A stretch of DNA of 64,000 nt from Arundinibacter roseus (GCF_004348825.1 NZ_SMJU01000003.1:124001-188000), one strand, 5' to 3'; counted from the first letter of the stretch, positions 8,655-18,155 are shown. Notes: generated from the letters alone by a model not told the origin. Made by a program: numbers and translations.

Positions 8655-10019
8655 ATGTTTAGGAATAGGAAAATAATTGAAAACGTAGATATTCTGGTCA
8701 TTGGCGCGGGCTCGGCAGGTTGTATGGCGGCCATTGGTGCGGCGATTTCGTCGAAACATAACGTGCTTTTAGTTGAACGTTACGGTTTTTTCGGCGGTAC
8801 TTCCACGCAAATGTTGGATACTTTTTACGGGTTTTTTACACCCGGCGAAAATCCGAAAAAAATTGTGGGAGGATTGCCGGATACTGTTGTAAATGAATTG
8901 AATAAACATGGCGAAATTTTCCTGAGACCCAACACGTATGGCGCAGGTACGGGTGTCAACTATAATCCCGAACGACTCAAAAATGTGTGGGATACCCTAT
9001 TGTTCAGGGCAGGGGTTGATGTATTGCTGCATACCACCTTGATTGATGTCCAATCAACTCCCGATGGTCGGTACGAATGTATTTTTTGGAATAAATCTGG
9101 TTTTTGGTCAATTACGCCTAGACGGGTTATTGATGCCTCTGGCGATGCGGATTTCTGTCATTTGGCTGGCTTTGACTACGAAATTGCGGGTGAACAAGAA
9201 CCGGCTCAAAGCCTGACAACGACCTTCCGAATGGCCAATGTGGAGTTGGAAGAATACGAAAAAGCAGGTGGCAAAAAAATGCTGGCCCAACACATGGCCG
9301 ATACCTCCATGCCATTGCCTCGTAAGGAAGGCTCCGCGCACGCGATGAACATCCCCAGGTGCATTTCAACCGTGGCTGTGAAAGTTTCGGGGTTGAATGC
9401 GCTGAATATAAACGAGTTGACACAGGCCGAGATAGAGGGTCGAAAGCAGGCGTTTTTGTTTGAAAGCTTTTTTCGGAAAGAAGTGCCCGGCTATGCCGAT
9501 GCCAAAATCATTGGTTTATCTCACCAAATCGGCGTTCGTGAAACCCGGCGCGTGTACGGTGAACATCGACTCACGAAGGAAGAGTGTATGTCGGCGCAAA
9601 TCCCCGACGATTCCATCCTTCTCTGCGGTGCACCCATCGAAGACCACCGCGAAGGCAAAAACGGAGCGAGTGAAACCCATTGGGAATATATCCCGAAAAA
9701 CGGCATTTACGGTGTGCCATACGGTACCATCGTTCCCAAAGGAAGCCAAACAGTATGGGTAGTGGGAAGGTGTTTTTCGGCCACGCACGATGCCCACGCA
9801 TCCTGTCGCTCCATGGCACAAACTATGTCTATGGGAACGGCCGCCGGATTAGCGGCGGGTCTGTCGCTTGCCCATGATTTTTCTGCAACTGCATTGGATC
9901 TGAGTCTTTTGCGGGAAGAGCTTTTTAAAGGTGGAGGTATTTTAGAAGTACCTGATAAAAAAGCAAGTACGGGCAAAGAAGATTGGACATTAAATGTAAA
10001 CAGCCATGTCTTTCATTAG
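8655..10019 (+). CDS. FAD-dependent oxidoreductase (FAD_oxidored family)
   Basis: A 454-residue flavoprotein. The dinucleotide-binding GAGSAG (17-22) follows a beta strand (DILVI), then GGTSTQMLDTFYGFF, typical of the FAD_oxidored (PF12831-type) family. A second conserved block is ASGDADFCHLAGFDYE, and the C-terminal FAD-contacting part reads GRCFSATHDAHASCR, then GTAAGLAA. The family oxidises diverse hydroxylated substrates and is common in Bacteroidota sugar clusters. No signal peptide is seen, so it is probably cytoplasmic. Its end overlaps the start of the hydrolase gene by 14 bp. Confidence 0.85.
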   Translation: MFRNRKIIENVDILVIGAGSAGCMAAIGAAISSKHNVLLVERYGFFGGTSTQMLDTFYGFFTPGENPKKIVGGLPDTVVNELNKHGEIFLRPNTYGAGTGVNYNPERLKNVWDTLLFRAGVDVLLHTTLIDVQSTPDGRYECIFWNKSGFWSITPRRVIDASGDADFCHLAGFDYEIAGEQEPAQSLTTTFRMANVELEEYEKAGGKKMLAQHMADTSMPLPRKEGSAHAMNIPRCISTVAVKVSGLNALNINELTQAEIEGRKQAFLFESFFRKEVPGYADAKIIGLSHQIGVRETRRVYGEHRLTKEECMSAQIPDDSILLCGAPIEDHREGKNGASETHWEYIPKNGIYGVPYGTIVPKGSQTVWVVGRCFSATHDAHASCRSMAQTMSMGTAAGLAAGLSLAHDFSATALDLSLLREELFKGGGILEVPDKKASTGKEDWTLNVNSHVFH

Positions 10020-10974
10020 AACTATATTGGGGGATATTCCGACGGATGAGATTGGAGTTACGTTCTCGCACGAGCACGTAATGATCGATGAAAGTTATGT
10101 GACTTTCCAAAATCCTGATTTTTTGTTAAATGATATTGACAAAATCAGTCAGGAATTAGTGGGGTTAAAAGAGTTGGGTTGTAGTCTGATGGTGGATGCC
10201 ATGCCTGCCAATGCCGGAAGAAATGCCGCTAAAATGGCTGATATTTCACAACGGACCGGTGTTCATCTCATTGGCTGTACGGGTATGCATCAGGAAATAT
10301 ATTATCCTGCGAGTCATTGGCGGTATCAGTATTCCGAAGATCAATTGACAGACCTTTTTATTGCCGATATTCAGACGGGTATTGATACATTTGATTACAA
10401 TGGGCCTGTGATTAATCGTAGCGAATTTAAAGCTGGACTATTGAAATTAGCCACCGGTGATGAGCCATTTACGTTGCATCAGCAAAAGATTTTTCGTGCC
10501 GTAGTCAATGCGCATCGGGAAACGGGAGCGCCTATCCTAACCCATACCACCAACGGAAATCAGGCACTGGAACAGGCACTGCTTTTTGATAAATTGGGTG
10601 CGGATTTAAATCATGTTGTACTTTCACATACCGATCGAAACAAGGATTTGGGTTACCATCTTGAATTAATGCAAACGGGCGTCAGTGTAGAATATGACAG
10701 CGCTTTTCGGTGGAAAAACGACCAGGAAAACTGGACGTATTGGCTGCTGGAAAAACTACTGTTTGCGTATCCGAACCAAATCACCGTCGGGATGGATGCG
10801 GCCCGAAATACGTACTGGAAATCGTATGACGGAAAACCGGGACTGGATTATTTGTTGACGAACTTTGTCGAAGGGCTGACAGAGAGAGGTTTACATCCTT
10901 TTTTTAATAAATTATTCATCGAAAATCCCCAACGCATATTCAGCTTTAAAGAGCAAAAAAACGCTTATATGTGA
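10006..10974 (+). CDS. Phosphotriesterase-family metal hydrolase (probable lactonase)
   Basis: A 322-residue amidohydrolase-superfamily protein of the phosphotriesterase group. The metal ligands are visible in order: H22xH24 (SHEHV), the bridging Lys147 (KAGLLKLAT), His180 (LTHTT), His208 (LSHTD) and Asp264 (GMDAAR). Family members in sugar clusters often open sugar lactones, which would fit the oxidoreductases here: oxidation to a lactone, then ring opening (inference). It overlaps the preceding FAD oxidoreductase by 14 bp, showing coupling, and is followed after 40 bp by a Gfo/Idh/MocA gene. Confidence 0.87.
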   Translation: MSFIRTILGDIPTDEIGVTFSHEHVMIDESYVTFQNPDFLLNDIDKISQELVGLKELGCSLMVDAMPANAGRNAAKMADISQRTGVHLIGCTGMHQEIYYPASHWRYQYSEDQLTDLFIADIQTGIDTFDYNGPVINRSEFKAGLLKLATGDEPFTLHQQKIFRAVVNAHRETGAPILTHTTNGNQALEQALLFDKLGADLNHVVLSHTDRNKDLGYHLELMQTGVSVEYDSAFRWKNDQENWTYWLLEKLLFAYPNQITVGMDAARNTYWKSYDGKPGLDYLLTNFVEGLTERGLHPFFNKLFIENPQRIFSFKEQKNAYM

Positions 10975-11014
10975 TGAGCAAAAATTAATAATTAACCTTA
11001 TTTAAGATTTAACG

Positions 11015-12220
11015 ATGGCAAAAATTGGTATTCTCGGCGGGGGCTTTATCGGCCGCTTCTACGCCGAATCATTAAGCGGCCGACGCGGCAAAGATACAGT
11101 CGAGGTCGTTTTCTCCCGTCGGGAAGAATCGGCGGCGCGCTTTGCAAAAGACTATGCGGTCGCTCATTATTTTACTGATATGGAAGAAGCGGTCAGGCAT
11201 CCCGATGCCGAAATAATCGTTATTGCCCTTCCCAACTATCAGCACGAAGAAGCGGTAAACCTGTGCGTAAAGCATAAAAAGGCCGTTTTGTGTACCAAGC
11301 CGCTGGGCCGCACCGCCGAAGAAGCCCTGCGCATGATGACTGCCTGCGAAAAGGCCGGTATTTTTGCGGGTTACCTGGAAGACCTGTGTTATACCCCAAA
11401 ATTCCTGAAATCACTCAGTAGTGTCAAGAGCGGAGCAATTGGCCGAATTCTTTGGGCCAAATCCAGAGAAACGCACCCCGGACCACATTCTGATTGGTTT
11501 TGGGATCTCGAATTGGCAGGGGGCGGTGCCATGCTGGATATGGGTTGCCATTGTGTCGAAATTTCCCGCAGCTTTATTGGCAAAGACATCAAACCCGTGG
11601 AGGTGATGTGCTGGGCCGATACGCAGGTTAAACCCATTGACGCCGAAGACCACGCCATTGGGCTTGTCAAATATGAGAACGGAGCTATTGGACAGTTTGA
11701 AGTAAGTTGGACCTTCCGGGGCGGAATGGATCTGCGCGACGAAATCATGGGTACCGAAGGGACAATCTGGCTGAACTCCTGGTTGCGCACTGGTTTTGAA
11801 ATGTTTACGAGCGGCGCGGGCGATGGCGGTTACGTCGTGGAAAAGGCCGAATCGGCCACCGGATGGCAATTCCCTGTGGGCGACGAAGCGCACGAATTGG
11901 GTTACACCAATATGTTCATTGATATGTTCAACGCCTTTGAGCGAGGAACGCAGCCTACTGAAACTTTTTATGATGGTTATGTGGTCAACGCCATCATTGA
12001 TGCTGCTTATAAATCAGCGAAAACTAAACAATGGGAACCCGTGGAGCTTCCGATATGGCGCGGACAAACGGGACTGTCCAAACCATCGGTATATAAAGAA
12101 TACGATGCTGATCATTGGTTCATTAAAGAGGAAATCCTGCCCAATGGTGATAAAAAAGTCATTTTACGAAAGAAAGAAACGGGTGAAATTGTAGAGTTGG
12201 AAACCATGAAAAATGACTAA
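11015..12220 (+). CDS. Gfo/Idh/MocA-family oxidoreductase (cytoplasmic)
   Basis: A 401-residue NAD(P)-dependent sugar oxidoreductase. The Rossmann motif GGGFIG is at 8-13. The usual EKP is TKP (94-96, in LCTKPLGRT). The catalytic segment GGAMLDMGCH carries Asp175 and His179. No signal peptide is present, in contrast to the next gene. Such enzymes oxidise cyclitols, sugars or glycosides. The last ~55 residues are charged and extend past the usual fold. It lies 33 bp before a second, exported family member. Confidence 0.87.
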   Translation: MAKIGILGGGFIGRFYAESLSGRRGKDTVEVVFSRREESAARFAKDYAVAHYFTDMEEAVRHPDAEIIVIALPNYQHEEAVNLCVKHKKAVLCTKPLGRTAEEALRMMTACEKAGIFAGYLEDLCYTPKFLKSLSSVKSGAIGRILWAKSRETHPGPHSDWFWDLELAGGGAMLDMGCHCVEISRSFIGKDIKPVEVMCWADTQVKPIDAEDHAIGLVKYENGAIGQFEVSWTFRGGMDLRDEIMGTEGTIWLNSWLRTGFEMFTSGAGDGGYVVEKAESATGWQFPVGDEAHELGYTNMFIDMFNAFERGTQPTETFYDGYVVNAIIDAAYKSAKTKQWEPVELPIWRGQTGLSKPSVYKEYDADHWFIKEEILPNGDKKVILRKKETGEIVELETMKND

Positions 12221-12253
12221 AACATTTTTTGAAAGAGTTTAATTTTTGTAAAA

Positions 12254-13639
12254 ATGGGAAATTCAAGAAGAAAGTTTTTGAAAAATGTCAGCGGTTCCGT
12301 TGCGGCACTTAGTCTGGCAACCAACGCTTCTGCCGAAGAGCAAACCGTCAAAAGGACACTGCTGCCCACGGCCAAAGTAGCGGCGGTAGATAAAATCAGA
12401 ATTGGGCTGATCGGCTCAGGAATCATTGGACTCATTGACACCGACGCCGCCCTGAAAGTTGACGGTGTAGAGCTGGGAGCGGTGTGCGATTTGTACGACG
12501 GGCGGTTGGTACGTGCCAAAGAAAAATGGAGTAAAGATCTGTTTGTGACTAAAGATTACCGTGAACTATTGGCCCGTAAAGACATCGACGCCGTACTTAT
12601 TTGTACACCCGACCACTGGCACCAAAAAATGGCCATCGACGCAATGAACGCAGGAAAACACGTGTATTGCGAAAAACCGATGGTTAAACGAATTGAGGAA
12701 GGGCAGGCCATCATTGATACGCAAAAGAAAACGGGCAAGGTGTTGCAGGTAGGCAGTCAACGCGCCAGCAGTATTGCTATTTTGGAAGCCAAAAAATACT
12801 TTGAACAAGGCGCTATTGGCGAATTGACCTACGTAGAAGCTTACTGCGACCGCACCGACGCCAAAGGAGCCTGGCAGTATTCCATTCCGACCGATGCCTC
12901 GCCGCAAACCATTGATTTTGAAGCGTTTTTGGGGAATGCACCCAAAATCCCTTTCAGCGCGGAACGGTTTTTTCGGTGGCGCAATTACAAAGAATATGGC
13001 ACCGGTTCGGCGGGTGATTTGATCGTGCATTTGTTGACGGGTCTGCATACCATCACGGGTGCTATCGGACCGACTAAAATCATGGCGCTGGGCGAAGTGA
13101 ATTACTGGAAAGACGGTCGGGATGCCTACGATTTGGTCAATTCATTTATGACCTATCCCGAAGCCAAAACGCATCCATCATTTCAACTATACACCCGCGT
13201 TAATCTGGCGAGCGGAGAAGGCAAAGGTGGTTTTGGTATTAAACTAATCGGTACCGACGGAGCGATTGACATCGGTTGGAATGACTTTAAATTAAAAACC
13301 CTGAAACGAAGCGTTGCACCGGGATTTGGCGGATATGATTCATTTGACAGCTTTTCGGCGCAGCAAAAAGAAGAATTTACGAAATGGTACAAAGAAAAAT
13401 ACGGCGATGCCAAAGGCGGTTTTGAAATGGGCAAAACCATTGAGTTTACCCCACCCAAAGGCTACGACGACCGTGTTGACCACATGATTTCCTTTTTCAA
13501 CGGCATTCGGAACGGTGCTCCAATTTTGGAAGATGCCACCTTTGGACTCAGAACGGCAGGGCCTTCCATTGCCTGCAACATCAGTTCGGCCCAAAATAAA
13601 GCCCTGAATTGGGATGCGGTAAAAATGAAATTGAGTTAG
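12254..13639 (+). CDS. Gfo/Idh/MocA-family oxidoreductase with Tat signal
   Basis: A 461-residue protein starting with a twin-arginine signal (SRRKFLKNVSGSVAALSLAT, then NASA), so it is probably exported folded with its nucleotide bound. The Rossmann motif is GLIGSGIIG, followed by the EKP motif (YCEKPMVK). The body fits the large Bacteroidota Gfo/Idh/MocA group. Some exported members act on glycosides in the periplasm, for example in 3-keto-sugar routes or redox-neutral glycosidase reactions. It closes the main operon: a rho-independent terminator follows at 13645-13694. Confidence 0.88.
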   Translation: MGNSRRKFLKNVSGSVAALSLATNASAEEQTVKRTLLPTAKVAAVDKIRIGLIGSGIIGLIDTDAALKVDGVELGAVCDLYDGRLVRAKEKWSKDLFVTKDYRELLARKDIDAVLICTPDHWHQKMAIDAMNAGKHVYCEKPMVKRIEEGQAIIDTQKKTGKVLQVGSQRASSIAILEAKKYFEQGAIGELTYVEAYCDRTDAKGAWQYSIPTDASPQTIDFEAFLGNAPKIPFSAERFFRWRNYKEYGTGSAGDLIVHLLTGLHTITGAIGPTKIMALGEVNYWKDGRDAYDLVNSFMTYPEAKTHPSFQLYTRVNLASGEGKGGFGIKLIGTDGAIDIGWNDFKLKTLKRSVAPGFGGYDSFDSFSAQQKEEFTKWYKEKYGDAKGGFEMGKTIEFTPPKGYDDRVDHMISFFNGIRNGAPILEDATFGLRTAGPSIACNISSAQNKALNWDAVKMKLS

Positions 13640-13644
13640 TACAG

Positions 13645-13694
13645 ACCTTACAGGTCGGATCTTTGCCATTCCGTATAACCTGTAAGGTTTTTTT
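13645..13694 (+). terminator. Rho-independent terminator of the sugar cluster
   Basis: An 11-bp perfect stem (ACCTTACAGGT at 13645-13655, ACCTGTAAGGT at 13678-13688) with a 22-nt loop, followed by a run of T. It starts 6 nt after the Gfo/Idh/MocA stop and separates the operon from the isomerase gene. Confidence 0.88.
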
Positions 13695-13726
13695 GTACTT
13701 TTAATTTGTCCAAATACTACCTACTT

Positions 13727-14653
13727 ATGGAATCAAACCAATTGAACCGACGTAATTTTCTATCCATTCTGCCCGCAATTCCGCTGGCATCGGTAGTGAC
13801 TCCTGCACCGGCCGCATTTTCCATTGCCTGCAACGACTACAATTGGATAACTTTTTATAAGCGGGAAAACAAAGTGTGGGGCGGAGAGCATTTGGAGCAG
13901 AATATTGCGGATGTTGCCAAAACGGGTATCAAGGCATTTGAGCCTAATTTGGCAAATAGAGCAATGGCCGAAAACTACGTAGCCGCTTTGAAAAAACACA
14001 AAATTGCGATGCCTTCTATTTATGTCGGCAGTGTTTTACACGAGGCGGAAGCGATCGGAAAATCCATTGTGACGATTCTGGAAATAGCCGATGTGGTGAA
14101 AAAATATGGTACTAAAATCGTGGTAACCAATCCAAATCCTATTAAGTGGGGGGCGCCTGAACTCAAAAATGATGCGCAATTGGCCTTGCAGGCCGCTGCC
14201 ATGGAGCGACTAGGTGCCAAGTTGCGAAAAAAGGGACTTACATTGGCCTACCACACGCACGACGTGGAATTGAAAGCTGGTGCCCGGGAGTTTCACCATA
14301 TTTTACTCAATACGAGTCCGCAAAATGTTTCCTTTTGTTTTGATGTGCATTGGGTCTATCGCGGTACCGAAAACTCACAGGCTGCCGTTTTTGATGTGTT
14401 GAAATTATACGGAAAAAGAGTGGTAGAACTGCACATCAGGCAATCAGTCAATGGTATTTGGGCAGAAACGTTTACAGCCGAAGGTGATATTGATTACGAC
14501 CGCCTGGTTCAGGAACTTTCGTCCATGAAGATTCGTCCGCACGTGGTGATTGAGCAATGCCTGGAAACAAAATCTCCTAATACGCTGAATGCGGTAGAAG
14601 CGCATACTCAGGATTTAGCCGTAGTGGAAAAGACGTTTAAGGCCTTGCTGTAA
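13727..14653 (+). CDS. Sugar phosphate isomerase/epimerase-like TIM barrel, Tat-type leader
   Basis: A xylose-isomerase-like TIM-barrel protein (AP endonuclease 2 superfamily). I prefer the ATG at 13727 (308 residues) over a TTG at 13706, because it puts NRRNFLSILPAIPLASVV at the N-terminus as a Tat-like leader. Barrel residues that usually bind a divalent metal are visible: YHTHD, CFDVHWVYRG, VVELHIRQ and the final VVIEQCLE. These proteins isomerise, epimerise or dehydrate sugars and cyclitols; in Bacteroidota they often accompany Gfo/Idh/MocA enzymes. It follows the cluster but sits behind a terminator, so it may have its own promoter. Confidence 0.82.
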   Translation: MESNQLNRRNFLSILPAIPLASVVTPAPAAFSIACNDYNWITFYKRENKVWGGEHLEQNIADVAKTGIKAFEPNLANRAMAENYVAALKKHKIAMPSIYVGSVLHEAEAIGKSIVTILEIADVVKKYGTKIVVTNPNPIKWGAPELKNDAQLALQAAAMERLGAKLRKKGLTLAYHTHDVELKAGAREFHHILLNTSPQNVSFCFDVHWVYRGTENSQAAVFDVLKLYGKRVVELHIRQSVNGIWAETFTAEGDIDYDRLVQELSSMKIRPHVVIEQCLETKSPNTLNAVEAHTQDLAVVEKTFKALL

Positions 14654-14805
14654 CTGGATGAATTGAGTTTCAGAATTGGCTTTATTTTAAGCGTGAATCA
14701 GAAAACAGTAGTACATGCATACAATAACTACGGAACAAAAGTGGAAAAGTAGAAAGTTTGATAAAAACAAGTAACTTGGCTTATCGCTAATCATACTGAT
14801 ACTTT

Positions 14806-15681
14806 ATGCTTCGTTTAGGTGTTTATATTGTATTTCTACTAATCCCTTTTCGATTAGCCGGACAGTCCAAACCAAAAACAATTTTATGGGAGGTGCGTAG
14901 CGAAAATGTTCCGTACGTGTCTTATTTGCTGGGAACTTTCCACGAGGTTCAGCCCGATTTTATTCATTCGCTGCCTGCCACAACTCAAAAGCTGAAAAAT
15001 GCTGAGGTCCTGTTTATAGAAAAATCGGCAGATAATCAGCTGGATGTGAGTTCTGGGACTAGCTATGCAACCTGGAACCGTGAGAAATGGCAGCAACTAC
15101 TTACACAACAGCAGCAGCAGCGCATGTCTGCTTTTGTGACAAAGGCCGAAGATGATAGTTATTACAAGCTTCCACCTTTGGTTCTGACGCTTACCCTTGC
15201 ACGATTATACATTCAAAATTTTTGTGACACCCTGCATCGGGCATCGTATGAATTAATGGATCATCGGATAGAAAAATTAGGAAAAGCAACTGGTATACCT
15301 GTTGTTTCTTTGGATAAAGAACACGCACTAATTCTTAAAGAAGGGTCTGAATCGAGAGATTCCGTGCAAAATTCCGGATATGTGGCTGCGTGTGTAACCC
15401 TGATGGACCTTATGTTGCGCGATGATGCCACCGATTGTGAAGTATTGAATCGATACCTGGAATTTGACATTGACTATGCGCTCGAACTGGAAAGCCCACC
15501 CGGAAGTGACGCCTTGCAACTAACCGAGCGAAATTTACTATGGTTGCCTAAACTCCATGAAGCCTTTCAAAAAAAGAATTGTTTTGTGGCCGTTGGTTAC
15601 GGACACTTGCGTTACAGCAGCGGACTCCTCATGCAGCTGAAAAGGCTCGGTTACAGTGTTTCGCCCATTTCGGCCCGATAA
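14806..15681 (+). CDS. TraB/GumN-family protein, exported
   Basis: A 291-residue protein with an N-terminal hydrophobic signal (LGVYIVFLLIPFRLAGQ). It carries the two family marks of TraB/GumN: SYLLGTFHEV near the start and VAVGYGHLRYSSGLL near the end, followed by LKRLGYSVSPI. The fold resembles TIKI-type metalloproteases, where the GxxH motifs may bind metal, but enzymatic activity in bacterial members is largely untested. It is a single gene, followed after about 85 bp by a DUF2721 gene in the same direction. Confidence 0.8.
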   Translation: MLRLGVYIVFLLIPFRLAGQSKPKTILWEVRSENVPYVSYLLGTFHEVQPDFIHSLPATTQKLKNAEVLFIEKSADNQLDVSSGTSYATWNREKWQQLLTQQQQQRMSAFVTKAEDDSYYKLPPLVLTLTLARLYIQNFCDTLHRASYELMDHRIEKLGKATGIPVVSLDKEHALILKEGSESRDSVQNSGYVAACVTLMDLMLRDDATDCEVLNRYLEFDIDYALELESPPGSDALQLTERNLLWLPKLHEAFQKKNCFVAVGYGHLRYSSGLLMQLKRLGYSVSPISAR

Positions 15682-15765
15682 GTCGAATCTTTTTCAGTTC
15701 TACGCGTGTTACTAATCATTAGCGACAGCATCAAAATAACTGAAATACTACATAAAATAGTACCT

Positions 15766-16398
15766 ATGGGAGATTTACCTGCGATAACCCGATTATCCCA
15801 AACGCTGACCATTCTTTCGTCCATGATCGCACCGGTGGTGCTTATTTTGGCCTGCGGATCACTGATTACGATTACTTCGCAGCGGCTGAGCCGTGTCATT
15901 GATCGTTGCCGGTATCTGCTCGAACAGCTGAAAACATTGGTGCAGCAAAGCGGTGAAGAACCAGAAACCTTGACGCGGGAAGGTGCCTTGCTGTTTTATC
16001 TGATGGAGAAAGCTACCACACGTACCCGACTATTGCAGCGGGCACTTACGACCCTCTATTTATCTTTGGGCGTCTTTATTGCTACAAGTTTGAGTTTGGG
16101 AATACTGGACGTAATCAATTCAAGAAGGACGTGGTTGCCGGTTTTATTGAGCATGATTGGCGCAGTTATGCTTTTTTATACCAGTGTTTTGCTCATTCGG
16201 GAATCAAGTCTTGCGCGGCAGGCTGTTAACCGAGAGATGGATGAGGCGCTTCACTATTTCAAAACAAACCTGGAAGGGTTAACTAAGCGTAAAAAAAGAT
16301 GGTGGCAGCGCCGGCGCAAAACAGAAACGAAAGCACCAGAAAAGTCGGAAGTTAACCTGCTCACGGATAATATTTCGGTAAATGAAGATTCAGCCTAA
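15766..16398 (+). CDS. DUF2721-family membrane protein
   Basis: A 210-residue membrane protein matching DUF2721 in layout: one hydrophobic helix near the N-terminus (ILSSMIAPVVLILACGSLIT), a charged loop with ISQRLSRVIDR-type residues, then two helices (LYLSLGVFIATSLSLGILDV and LPVLLSMIGAVMLFYTSVLL). The C-terminal ~55 residues are highly charged. I chose ATG 15766 rather than GTG 15706, because family members begin close to the first helix. Function is unknown. Its stop overlaps that of the next, convergent gene by 4 bp. Confidence 0.75.
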   Translation: MGDLPAITRLSQTLTILSSMIAPVVLILACGSLITITSQRLSRVIDRCRYLLEQLKTLVQQSGEEPETLTREGALLFYLMEKATTRTRLLQRALTTLYLSLGVFIATSLSLGILDVINSRRTWLPVLLSMIGAVMLFYTSVLLIRESSLARQAVNREMDEALHYFKTNLEGLTKRKKRWWQRRRKTETKAPEKSEVNLLTDNISVNEDSA

Positions 16399-17528
16399 TC
16401 CCGCTTCCAGTCGGAGGGTAATAGATTGGCGAAGCGGTCGTTGCCCAGGTCGCCTCTTATTTCAAATCCCATGGGTGTAACCACCCATCCTTGTGGTGTA
16501 ATCACAATATATCCGTTTGGCATCTTTATAGTACTGTACGAGTATGCCATATCGGTGTAGGGCGACCGCCCGCGTTTGTTCATATTAAACACTTCCAGCT
16601 GTGTTTGGGTAACTACCAACCGCTCTGTTTCTAATTCTCCGGGCTGAATCAACGTTATACCCCGCACTTCTTCGAGTCGATTATTCAAATGATTTTTTAG
16701 CGGGTTTAATCCATTGTATACCCGAACGGTGTTGAAAACCCGGCGAGACTCCGGAATTTCCTGAAATACCCGAAATCCATTTTCCTGAAGGCTATCAGAT
16801 ACCATACTGGAAAGTAGCTGTTTGAGTGAACCTTTGTAGGCAATTTTCTGATTGGCCCGCCAAAGTTTTTGTTGCGCCTCGTTTTCAGGTTTCATCAACT
16901 CAAATCGGGTGTTCCCGCCGTAGTACACCTTCCCTTCATGATAGTCAAAATCGTCAAGATCCTGATGGATGATATAACCGAGTGCGTAATTCTCAATAAT
17001 TAAAGGACTCGTAGTTTGGGCCAACAGGTGGCCATTGTCAGGAGCCGTAATTCGCAATACTTCCGGATTTCGTAGCTTGCACTGTTTACTAAACTTGCTT
17101 TGCCCCAATAATTCCCTGGTAATAATCTTGATGCGTTGCTGCAATAACTTACTTTTTCGGGAGTAAATGATGACCCCGTCCAGTTCAATTCCTTCCCTCA
17201 TTTTGAAATGTACCGTTTTTAGACCAGGCTGTTCAAAGCGAACGATTTCTTTGATGGGGTTGAAGCCTAAACTAGACACCGCAAGTTCCAGGTTTCCCAA
17301 AGGCAAATTGGCGAGCGTATAGGCTCCGTTTTCATTGGTAGTAGTGCCAATCGAGGAATTATTTATGTATACATTGGCAAACGGAATAGGTGCTCCGGTT
17401 TTCTCATTGGTTACTTTACCTGATATAGTCACCTGAGCAGATTGACCATAAACAATTGCAGTAAACAAACTGAGGATTGTGGTAAAGAGTGATTTTCTGA
17501 TACTAGGAAATGAAAAAATCGAGTACAT
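16395..17528 (-). CDS. Secreted protein with carboxypeptidase-like regulatory domain
   Basis: A 377-residue protein with a signal peptide (ends VYGQS) and an N-terminal CarboxypepD_reg-like beta sandwich (ISGKVTNEKTGAPIPFANVY, then TNENGAYTLANLPLG). The remaining ~270 residues match no enzyme family I recognise. In Bacteroidota such single-domain architectures are common among periplasmic or outer-membrane proteins of unknown role. There is no TonB plug or barrel, so it is not a receptor. It is a single gene, convergent with the DUF2721 gene and overlapping its stop. Confidence 0.7.
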   Translation of the reverse strand: MYSIFSFPSIRKSLFTTILSLFTAIVYGQSAQVTISGKVTNEKTGAPIPFANVYINNSSIGTTTNENGAYTLANLPLGNLELAVSSLGFNPIKEIVRFEQPGLKTVHFKMREGIELDGVIIYSRKSKLLQQRIKIITRELLGQSKFSKQCKLRNPEVLRITAPDNGHLLAQTTSPLIIENYALGYIIHQDLDDFDYHEGKVYYGGNTRFELMKPENEAQQKLWRANQKIAYKGSLKQLLSSMVSDSLQENGFRVFQEIPESRRVFNTVRVYNGLNPLKNHLNNRLEEVRGITLIQPGELETERLVVTQTQLEVFNMNKRGRSPYTDMAYSYSTIKMPNGYIVITPQGWVVTPMGFEIRGDLGNDRFANLLPSDWKRD

Positions 17529-17709
17529 GAAACGGAACTTTTAGATAGACCTGGCAAAGATAATCCTAACGTTTGAAATCCTGTAATGAAGGATTTCGCC
17601 GCTCATCCAATAATAAATCCATTCCTGTACTTTGTTATACATAGTACCTTTTAATACCCCAACTTTGTAGAGTCAAAAAGACAAAAACTAGCCAAAACAA
17701 AACTAAGCC

Positions 17710-18090
17710 ATGAAAACTAACTTAAAATTCATCCTTGTTGCCTTTACCTTAGCCACTACCGTAGCATTTGCCGGTCCGGGTGAAGAATCTAAAAAAGCGA
17801 CTTCGTTCTCCACCGGAATTTATACCTCCGTAGATGGCAGATTAAACGTAAATATTGAGAAGTCAAAGCTTGCTGCCGCCACTGTCTTAATCCTAAATTC
17901 AAATGGGGATATTCTGGCACGTGAGAGTATAGGAAAAAAGCAATCCGAAGCCTCTATTAAGTTCGACCTGAGTCAGTTACAGGAAGGTGAGTATAAACTT
18001 GCCATCGTGAGTAACTCAGAAAAGGAAGTAAAAGATTTTGTAATTACCAGCGAAAAAGAGATTACAAAAAGGACTCTGACTTTTGAATAA
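17710..18090 (+). CDS. Small secreted protein with a C-terminal beta-sandwich-like domain
   Basis: A 126-residue protein with a clear signal peptide (MKTNLKFILVAFTLATTVAF, then AGPGEE). The mature part alternates polar and hydrophobic residues as in a small beta sandwich: VDGRLNVNIEKS, AATVLILNSNGDILARESI, LQEGEYKLAIVSN. This resembles DUF3244-like and sorting-domain-like modules of Bacteroidota, but without the rest of a long protein. Function is unknown. It is monocistronic, with a strong terminator 30 bp downstream. Confidence 0.7.
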   Translation: MKTNLKFILVAFTLATTVAFAGPGEESKKATSFSTGIYTSVDGRLNVNIEKSKLAAATVLILNSNGDILARESIGKKQSEASIKFDLSQLQEGEYKLAIVSNSEKEVKDFVITSEKEITKRTLTFE

Positions 18091-18120
18091 GACTTTGATA
18101 AATAGTCTTAGGGTTTACAG

Positions 18121-18155
18121 GCTGAGAAGGATCGTTCCTTCTCAGCTATTTTTTT
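18121..18155 (+). terminator. Rho-independent terminator
   Basis: An 11-bp stem (18121-18131 with 18136-18146, GCTGAGAAGGA/TCCTTCTCAGC) has a 4-nt loop and is followed by ATTTTTTT. It ends the small secreted protein gene. Confidence 0.88.
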
